Assembly (NCBI GenBank): GCA_015680685.1
Contig: MNCI01022092.1
Location: 300,776-354,311, forward strand
DNA from: Gnetum montanum
Lineage: Eukaryota > Streptophyta > Gnetopsida > Gnetales > Gnetaceae
Length of the DNA: 53,536 nt
Direction of reading: 5' to 3'
Shown here piece by piece: positions 46,216 through 53,536 of the stretch. The position numbers and the translations under genes were made by a program. Under the pieces are notes generated by a model that saw nothing but the letters and a program-made list of their open reading frames with translations, ran no database searches and was not told the origin of the DNA. The first letter of the stretch is position 1; the number at the start of each line of letters is the position of its first letter.

Positions 46216-47329
46216 TGATGAGTGGCGAGGTACCCCTACACTCAACCATATGAAACGAGCGTAGCACGCACGATCTAGTCAAACTCTGCAGACTAAATGC
46301 CTAAACGCCCCATGGAACACTTGGGGTTAATCATTTTTTGTGTTCCCAGACTTACTTGTTGTTGTCATGGAGTATGGTTAATTAAGTCTGAGGTATATGA
46401 TTTTCTTGGTATTTTCAAGTTTATCTCCTATGCTATGAGGGTGAAGGGTTGAGAAACTAACTAACTCTAACTAAGGACCTAAGTCTAAATTAACTAGCAT
46501 CAGCATCCGTTCCCACTTACCGTACACATCCTAAACTATGCAACTGTGGCTACCAAACGCTAATCATTACTAGGATCACCACACGTAACGCACGTGCTCG
46601 AAGTGGTTGTACTCAGGCACCTAGTTAGCCTAAGTGTGATAAGCAGCCGATTCCTTGGCTAGCCGTACACACCCGTGGGTGCTTGTAGCCAAGTCGTACT
46701 TATCCCACGTTCTATCCTAATGCGATGAGTAGCTAATTCCTTGACTAGTCATACACATTGGACTACCACTGCGATTACCAAGCATAGATCCTGGAATACG
46801 CTACTAGGTTACCAAGCAGTCACAATGCTTGTAATCAAGTCGTACTCCTGCGTTGCGACGAGTAGCCGATTCCTTGACTAGCCGTACACATCCGTAGATG
46901 CTCGTAATCAAGTCGTACTCGTGCGCACTAACAACAGGTAATAAATAACAATAAATAAAACCTATCCATGTACTGCAAGGTTTATCCAATCAAGTTCATC
47001 TTTATTGTTGTACACAACTTGTGTTCATGTTACAAAGCTACTCAAATAAAGAGCCGTTCACTCTAGGACTCCTACTACGGGCACATGGGAAATTAATCTA
47101 ACTCTGGTGTGATCAAACTGCCATAGCTCCGCTACTTCTAACTAGGATTGGGAAATGAAGGGAGTGCCGCCTATTATTTATAGATTTGGTGGCAGAACGT
47201 GATATCGCGTACGCGATATCGCAGGGGACGACGCAATATCGCGTATGCGATATCGCAGGGGATGCGATATCGCGACGGCCGCGATATCGCATATGCGATA
47301 TTGTGGCTTCTGCATATCGCGTCTCATCA
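46216..47329 (-). repeat. Element F 5' LTR
   Basis: 1114 bp, TGATGAGTGGCGAGGTACC ... GTCTCATCA on the plus strand. It carries the internal repeats with GATTCCTTG(A/G)CTAG cores, the minus TATA box at 47175-47182 and the palindrome cluster at 47201-47318. Confidence 0.93.
47201..47318 (-). promoter_or_regulatory. GATATC palindrome array in the element F LTR promoter
   Basis: Boxes at 47201, 47215, 47235 (AATATC), 47249, 47266, 47283, 47297 (GATATT) and 47313 (CATATC). Three pairs have the same 14-bp offset (47201/47215, 47235/47249, 47283/47297), each pair forming a larger palindrome centred on TA or AT. The TATA box is about 18 bp away. This is the largest array in the window. Confidence 0.75.
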
Positions 47330-48278
47330 ATATCCATATCATGGATTCTCTAAGGAAAGGCAACTTTTCCACATCATAGATGGACTTTGTAATGAAACAA
47401 TGGAGATCCTTGGGATGTATGCCCCAGGTCAATTATATGAGCTTTAAGCCCATCAAATCAAAGAGTTAATCGAGCATGTGGTAAAAGAAGAAGCAGAGAT
47501 ATGCAAATGGGAGAATGTCAAGAAATATTAATGGGACCCAACTCTTCAATAGAAAGAGGCCCAAATCTATGGTAAGGAGAGCAAAACCACTTTTGATAAG
47601 ATGATCTCGCAACAAACCTTGTTGATACAAAAGTCTATTAATGCACTTGAAGCAAAGTTTAATAGGATGTCCAAATGGATAAATGAAAATGTCACAACTC
47701 TTATTAAGATGATCATGGAGAAGAACATGCAAAACAAGCTAGACAATCACAATAAATAGAGGACACAAAACCAAGAAACAACTAGGAACACTTTTCAGCA
47801 AACGAGGAAAGTGGCTGATGAAAGTGAGGTTATGGACTCCACCACAGACGAAGATAATGGATGCGACATCTATATATATGACCATCCAAAGGGCCATTTC
47901 CCAATCTTGTTGCATCTATAGGAATATTGGGTAGGTGCCTTAAACCTAAAGTTTGTGCAAAAGCACATGCCTAGGAGATTTCCTCTCCCACAAGGTAATT
48001 ATCGACAGTCCCAAAACTAATCGTACCATCCTAGGGGGACTTATTACTAGCCTCAACATGGTCATCAACTATAGTGGTGACAACCACAATCGTGGGGGAG
48101 GCCACCATCAAATCAACCCTATCTACCGAGATTGCATGGATATTACGTTCAACACCCTATTTTTCCAACTAGTTTTACATCTTCTACTTCAAATTGCCAC
48201 TACCACTTTCCAAAGTACCATCAACCCATGACATCCCCAACAAGATCACCACCTTGCACCTCTTACCATAGAGCCTAC

Positions 48279-49076
48279 TGATGAGTGGCAAGGTACCCCT
48301 ACACTCAACCATACGAATACGAGCATCTCACGAGCGATCCAGTTGAACTCCAAGGACTAAGTGCTTACACACCTTAATGAAACACTTAAGGTTAATCAAT
48401 CATTGTCTTCCCAAGCTTACTTATATTGTCATGGTTGTATGGTTAAGTAAGCTTGAGGTATATGATTTTTATATCTTTTATCTTTTTAATGTATTACGCT
48501 AATAGGGGAAGGTGAAGAGAACTAAGTGACTAACTTTCATTAACTATTTACTAACGAATTTCTAATTGTCCTAACAGTAGTATCTGTTCCCACTTGCTGC
48601 ACACACCCTAAGCTAGTGCAACGCTACTAGGATTACCAAACACTACTCATTACTAGGTTACCAAGCGTTGCACACGTGCTCGAAGCGGTTGTACTAAGTG
48701 TACTTAACTAGGAGAGTCAAGGGTTGAGAGAGATTAATTAACTAGGAAAGCATTTAAATATTCAACAATAATTAATTCCTATTTAGCTTAGTCCACATGC
48801 TGCAAGGTTTATCAGAAATTTCATCTTTATTTCCATACACAAATGTGTGCTCAGGTACAATTTGCTTGAATAAAGATCCATTCACTTTAAGACTCCTACT
48901 ACGGGCACATGGAAATTATTCTAACTCTAGAATGGTAAAACTACAAGAGTTTTGCTAAGGGTCTAAATCTAAGTGCCTAGAACAGGGAAAGCTGCCTCTT
49001 ATTTATAGACATTGCGATGGGCGACGATATCGCGTACGCTATATCACAAGGGCAGACACGATATCGCGGCTCATCA
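48279..49076 (-). mobile_element. Solo LTR of the A/B/F family in element E gag
   Basis: 798 bp, TGATGAGTGGCAAGGTACC ... GCGGCTCATCA, with the palindrome cluster at 49024-49069. The flanks are CCTAC (48274-48278) and CGTAC (49077-49081), 4 of 5 matching. There is no internal sequence, so it arose by LTR-LTR recombination. It is shorter than the F LTR because part of the internal repeats is missing. Confidence 0.9.
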
Positions 49077-49699
49077 CGTACCCTTTATATTCTCATACTC
49101 CACCTCATTATATGCCACAACTAGCAACATAGGAAGGTTTGACACCACAATATCAACAAATAAATGCCACTTGTGCTACAAATGTGCATAAACATGCTAC
49201 CAATGGGTCTCAACCACAACATGAGAAATGTCCCTTCTAGAGGAAAGGCCATAAGCCAAAGTAGATCATGCATGAACCCACCATATCATCCAAGCCATCA
49301 CAAGGCCAATCTGATGTACCACCTTCCTTGTCTCAACCAACATCTTCTAATCATACACAAGGGCCACCATCTATCAGTACTCCAATCCCAAACCCAAACA
49401 ATGAATCTAACAATGTGGGAAGACAAATAAATCCATGCATACCATATCATGATCAAGGTTGCAACTGTGGGCCAACCATCCATAATGTTAACACACCGCA
49501 TACCTTGACCCACCATACATTTAACCATTAAGTGTGTGACCAACAATTTCAATACCTAGCCACCACACCACAAATAGACACCCAATCATTGGAGCATGAA
49601 CGGCTACCAATGTTTCATACATGCATGGATCCTATGTATCCACTTATTAATCCTTGTCACAGCCATATGTTTAGTTGTGGGGGTCATCCCCCATTCTAA

Positions 49700-51678
49700 T
49701 CTTTAAGATTCTTAAGTTTTTTTTTTAACTTTTTGTTTTACACATTTTTTGTTTTACACATTCTGTATTTTACATCTTCTTGTTTTCATGTTATTAATCT
49801 TTTCTAGTTCTTGTCCTACACCATCATTAGCACATTTACTATTTCTTGAAAATTTTACACTTTTTTTAATATTTATTTTATCTTATTTTGGTGTGATTTT
49901 CTAACTTTCTATTAATAAGTGCTAGGTACAATGGTAATGCGTTGATTGATGGTAGTATGTACTATTTTTATTATTTGATTGTTGGTGTATGGATTCTAGC
50001 TTTGAATTTTGTTACGGATGATTAGGATATGGTTTTTTTTTCATGAAATAAGTAGTGAGTCCACAGCATCCATCCATCCACAAACTCTATGGTTTTCCTT
50101 GTTCTGGAAACCTGAAATCCCTTTTTCATTAACAAAAATTTAACAAATTTGTGACTTTGGTAGTTTTAAGAATTAGAAAAGATTCAAACGTTTGAATAGG
50201 GTGTGACTTTAAGGGGATTTAGTATTCTTTGTGCCTTTTTGTTTACCTAGGTGCATGTGTGTTTTCATGGATTTCTTACTATTCTGTGTTGACCAATAAA
50301 AGGAAGTTAAATAAGTCTTTGCATGGTGTGGTTCTCATAAAAAAATAATGGGAATTGAAAGCACAACCCTTAGACAAAATCAACACATACATCTTTGCAT
50401 GGTGTGGTTCCCGTTTCAAAAAAAAACAATGGAAATTCAAAGCACACACTTTAGAAAAAATAAATAGGCTACAAGCACTAGTTATGGAACTAGAAAGATA
50501 TGTTACCCATGTCTAAAGGTCACCTCTAACTAAGGCCCTTCCTCACTTCCTACTTCTCTTTTCTTTTTTAATAAGAAATAATGGTTGTTCTATGGGAGCA
50601 CTCTTGTGTCTCAAGTTGATGGATTGGTCTTAAAAATGGCCATGTGAAGTCACTAAACGAGATTGGTTTTGGTCTAGACTAATGATGGATCTTATCAAAG
50701 TCATTTAACCATAAAATCCACAAGGGACTTCATGTGACCTTAATCAAGAACTTCATTCCACTCTCTCTCATCCATCTATGCTTTTCATGTTTCACCTCAT
50801 TGCTAGTTTTATGTTCTTGTTCGATGTCCTGGTTTGATGTGTCAGAATTTTTAGGTAGTTTTTTCTGGGTTTTTGCACTTAACCTTCCATCACCATTAAT
50901 CATCCACGAAGCTCATAGACTCTTTGGTTTGAAGTTATGCAAGAGCATAAAAGGCCTATGCCTACTTTGGGGAGGACCCACTTGCATATCTTTTGGTTGG
51001 GTTAATTAAGTTCTTTATCCTTAGACACTCTTACAATCAAATCTTTTTGTTTACCTCACCAATGACATCCAGTTGTGCATATCTTCACAACATTTTTCAG
51101 TAAACTTCCCTTTTTATTGTTGTGAATTCTTACACCCTCTTCAAATATTTTCTTGTGTCTAACATTTTCAAATTCAATGGATCACTTCTCTATTTTACCC
51201 TACTTGTCAGTCTTCTTGCTAACACTACTAAAGGAACCAATATACCACAATCACAACCTAGCTGAGTGTAACCATCGATGAGACAAGGCATTTAACAGCT
51301 ATGTGTTACACATTGCATGTTAATTCACAATTTTGTTGTGATTGCAGTGGGAAGCATGGACTAGAAGCGAGACTATCTTCACCAAGGATGATGTAGTGAT
51401 ACCACACAATGCAGATCATCCGTGATCATTGGATCTTCTCTCTCTCACACTTTAGCTGCCAAGAGGTGTTAGATGTTAGTGTTATCTAGGGTGTTCCCTT
51501 CTCTTATCAAAAACACCCAATTTTGTAAAGATTGTAACTCCCTACACATGGGCACCAAGAGTCTGTCTGTTCCATCTAAGTTAGTTTGTATGTTAGTGAA
51601 TAATCCCATAGCTGTCCAATATTTTGTAAGAAACTTATTCCTCCTCTTTTTCAGTCGAGGATGAATTTTCATTTAGTC
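49700..51678 (+). other. Element E 3' noncoding region
   Basis: Begins right after the gag stop with TTTTTGTTTTACACATTTT, as in the other elements. The motif CTTTGCATGGTGTGGTTC is present twice (near 50321 and 50393), and once in A, B and F. CTTTGGGGAGGACCCACTTG is near 50968. A splice-acceptor-like TTGTGATTGCAG lies near 51348. No convincing gene; the frame at 50734-51009 has no known motif. Confidence 0.6.
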
Positions 51679-51687
51679 GTGGGGGTA
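51679..51687 (+). other. Element E polypurine tract
   Basis: GTGGGGGTA directly before the LTR start TGATGAATCACA. Confidence 0.78.
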
Positions 51688-52524
51688 TGATGAATCACAT
51701 TTTTTATCTATTTCGATGTTGGGTATTCGATGTCAAAGCCTAGATGCAATGTCAGGTATCCAATGTCACAGGATATACGCCAACCTATAAATATAGTGCT
51801 CAGGCTCACGATTTCGAGTCAGTTTTGCATTAGTTTTTTATAATTTTGTTAATAGAGTAGCCAAACTCTTGTAGTTTTATTCTATAATCTTAGAGAATAG
51901 TTAGTGAGTGCCCATAGTGTAGATCTAAGTCAGTTATAAGTCTTATTCGAGTGGCAATGTACCTGAACATATTCCATGAACGGCAATAAGATCAAGATTG
52001 ATTCTTATTCATTGTAGCACTTTGACTTAGATTAGATTTGCCTTCATGCAATTTACTTTTTGTGTACTTAGTTAATATTTACATTTTCATGCATGTTAAT
52101 TAATTAAGCACATAAGTACGATCACTTTAAGCATGCGTATGACTCTTGGTAATCCTAGCAACGCTTAACGTTTGATAACCCAGCAACGTTATATGTGTTC
52201 AAAATGTGCACGGGAAGTGTAATTATGTTAGGGTGGTTGATTGTTAATTAGCAATTAGATTAGTTGAATTGATTATAAATTGAGTTTCAACCTATTGTTA
52301 ATTGTAGAACAATAAAATATAAAATAATAAAAATCATATGCCTCACTCTGGACTAAACCATACGTGACAAAGCTACCACTAATCCAAGTGGAAAGACAAC
52401 GAACTACGATCAAGACATATCAATCTAGATGCCACGACTAATTTCATCTATGAAATTTAACCATATCATGCGTGAATGCTTGTGATTCATATGGTTGAGG
52501 GTAAGGGTACCTTGCTGCTCATCA
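51688..52524 (+). repeat. Element E 3' LTR
   Basis: 837 bp, TGATGAATCACA ... GCTCATCA. The boxes upstream of TATA are GATGTC-like (GATGTT, GATGTC, AATGTC, AATGTC at 51711-51770) and TATAAATA is at 51786-51793. Confidence 0.88.
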
Positions 52525-52792
52525 ATTCTATTAACATTTAGTGTTCTAATGTAGCTAGCTTGTTAAAGTGTTCAATGAGGTGTGTATTAACCTAGTAATA
52601 AGACTCTTGATTTAGTAGCAACGAAGTATTGTTTCAATTACAACAATGCATGTTAAGTTATGAAGTACCAATGTATTAGTTCAATTACAATAAGCAATAT
52701 TAAATTATGAAGGTTTTATTTGAGTATATATCTTGGTAGTAAATATTTTTTAAGAAAATAATTTAAGCTTCTGACCCATCTCTCTTCCCACT

Positions 52793-52852
52793 TTTCAAGC
52801 AATAACTTAAATTATTAAGCTCTTTTCAAGCAATAACTTAAATTATTAAGCT
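52793..52852. repeat. 29-bp tandem duplication, period 31
   Basis: The unit from TTTTCAAGCAATAACTT to TTATTAAGC occurs at 52793-52821 and 52824-52852. Confidence 0.9.
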
Positions 52853-52976
52853 TTTAAAAGTATTTTTACCAAGAAAGAACAATTATGCCTTCAAAAAGCA
52901 AAACACTCAACGTTTTCCCATGCTATCGTAGTATTAACGTTAGGCAGGTAAGAAACACCGTACATGACATTACAAG

Positions 52977-53114
52977 GCAGTGAGCGAATTCGGTCTGACA
53001 ATACCGAAAAAATGGAGCACAAGCCTTAGTCAATTTTGTCAATACAATGCAGTGAGCGAATTCGGTCCGACAACACCGAGAAAATGGAGCACAAGCCTTA
53101 GTCAATTTTGTCAG
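52977..53114. repeat. 72-bp tandem duplication
   Basis: Copies start GCAGTGAGCGAATTCGGT at 52977 and 53049. They differ at a few positions, mainly C/T and A/G. Confidence 0.9.
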
Positions 53115-53536
53115 TGTGCTCGTACGATCTGCACCTTAAAGGTGCCGAGTTCAATACCAAGCACTGTTGCCAGTAATTAAATCATTGATAAAATTTCATA
53201 ATTAATTAATAAAATTTCTACGCACATTGGACAGTCTTTTGTTGATAGTATCCAGTAAGTAAAAAGTCACGACAGATCCAGTTCTGGTGCATTTCCGGTT
53301 TGGCGCTTTCAAAATTTCCAGAATAGGGTCAATGAACTGAAACAGGGGATGGTTCGACTTTGAAATACTTGGTTTACCTCTTACTCTCATGCCTGTTAAT
53401 AGGCTTTATAAAGGTCCTCTTTTAACTCTTCCTGCTTGTATCCTCTTTTTAACTCTTGCTTGTTGTAATATATATATATATATATATACCATTTTATAAC
53501 TTGTTAACTGGTATTCAAATCAGAGGTTGAGCATAC

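Larger units (their letters stand above)
37182..47329 (-). mobile_element. Element F: Athila-type LTR retrotransposon nested in element E
   Basis: Minus strand: 5' LTR 47329-46216, primer site, gag 46075-44168, protease, RT, RNase H, integrase, 3' noncoding (39895-38131), N gap (38130-38065), 3' LTR (38064-37182). Same family as A and B. Its primer site is the only perfect one in the window, yet coding parts are broken and the protease active site is mutated. The flanking pentamers (GATGC, ATATC) do not match, so target duplication is unclear, though the host gag frame joins sensibly across it. Confidence 0.93.
36263..49699 (+). pseudogene. Element E gag, interrupted by element F and a solo LTR
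   Basis: Starts MSLSHGSDYVL at 36263. The capsid-like core reads KLDMNNISKFAGGYDLDPQ (near 36835), KLKLFPRTLIDRAK and EKYQTYARVSNLKRQI (near 37060). It breaks at 37181 in RYYALLNRC and resumes at about 47333 as YHGFSKERQLFHIIDG. The cysteine cluster is degenerate here (GCDIYIYDHPKGHFP, near 47850). The frame breaks again at 48278 and resumes after 49077. The C-terminal part is proline-rich and then rich in Cys and His (GCNCGPTIH near 49460, PCHSHMFSCGGHPPF ending at 49699). Stops occur near 36670, 36900, 37002, 47445 and 49529. No protease follows. Confidence 0.82.
35294..52524 (+). mobile_element. Element E: gag-only (TR-GAG-like) LTR retrotransposon carrying two nested insertions
   Basis: 5' LTR 35294-36142, primer site, gag in three pieces (36263-37181, 47330-48278, 49077-49699), 3' noncoding 49700-51678, polypurine tract, 3' LTR 51688-52524. 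Flanking pentamers are GTTCT and ATTCT (4 of 5 match). Element F and the solo LTR interrupt the gag. With both removed the internal part is about 4.5 kb with no protease, RT or integrase. This fits the known non-autonomous class with terminal repeats and gag only. Confidence 0.88.
52525..53536. other. Right flank of element E, no gene recognised
   Basis: About 1 kb of AT-rich DNA with two short tandem duplications and a TA microsatellite (53468-53488). TTTATAAAGG near 53404 could be a TATA box. Frames of 60-66 codons here follow the duplication and have no motif. Confidence 0.5.

Noticed and set aside
47113-47447. Frames rich in RYRxRDIA repeats on both strands
   Set aside because: These are translations of the GATATC palindrome array and have no protein meaning.
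53490-53536. Copia-type primer site (TGGTAT...CAGAG) at the right edge, with a TATA box near 53404
   Set aside because: The match is interrupted by five extra bases and the window ends here; no LTR can be defined.

Overview
This window looks like repeat-dense intergenic DNA of a large plant (probably seed-plant) genome. No intact host gene is visible. The evidence is nested Ty3/gypsy LTR retrotransposons with Athila-type polymerase motifs, primer-binding sites matching plant tRNA-Asp, an RTE-type LINE remnant, and fragments of two typical plant genes (a sphingoid base hydroxylase and an LRR receptor-like kinase). The sequence is a draft assembly with two N runs (18681-18765, 38065-38130) and four isolated single Ns (111, 9386, 12051, 12111). 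Several of these sit exactly where related copies lose colinearity.

Layout, left to right. Element A (1-9385, minus) is a full-type Athila element with gag, protease, RT/RNase H and integrase; it has decayed and is cut at both ends. 9387-14382 is AT-rich intergenic DNA with an RTE fragment and a 58-bp inverted repeat that is probably an assembly artifact. Element C (14383-30988, minus) is a non-autonomous Athila relative. Its gag passes straight into 3' noncoding sequence with no pol, and further downstream it carries a long decayed coiled-coil reading frame (ORF X, about 25450-22745) preceded by an LTR-like promoter. Element B (14455-21681, plus) sits inside the 3' LTR of C with a perfect 5-bp target duplication (TCCAT); its pol is replaced by an N gap. 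30989-33125 is non-retroviral: a three-copy tandem repeat of about 162 bp, a promoter plus first coding segment of a sphinganine C4-hydroxylase, and an LRR-kinase fragment on the opposite strand. The LRR fragment abuts the truncated gag of element D (about 33130-34991, minus). Element E (35294-52524, plus) is gag-only (TR-GAG-like). It holds two later insertions of the A/B/F family: element F (37182-47329, minus), which has the only perfect primer-binding site, and a solo LTR (48279-49076). 52525-53536 is flanking DNA with short tandem duplications.

How the parts relate. A, B, F and the solo LTR are one autonomous-type family. C, D and E are separate families sharing its primer site, gag and 3' noncoding layout, which suggests a group of gag-only parasites mobilised by Athila enzymes. 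The LTR promoters all follow one plan: a cluster of palindromic GATATC boxes (or the derived GATGTC) just upstream of a TATAAATA box. Every coding region examined carries stops or frameshifts, many of them C-to-T or G-to-A changes as expected of methylated, silenced elements.
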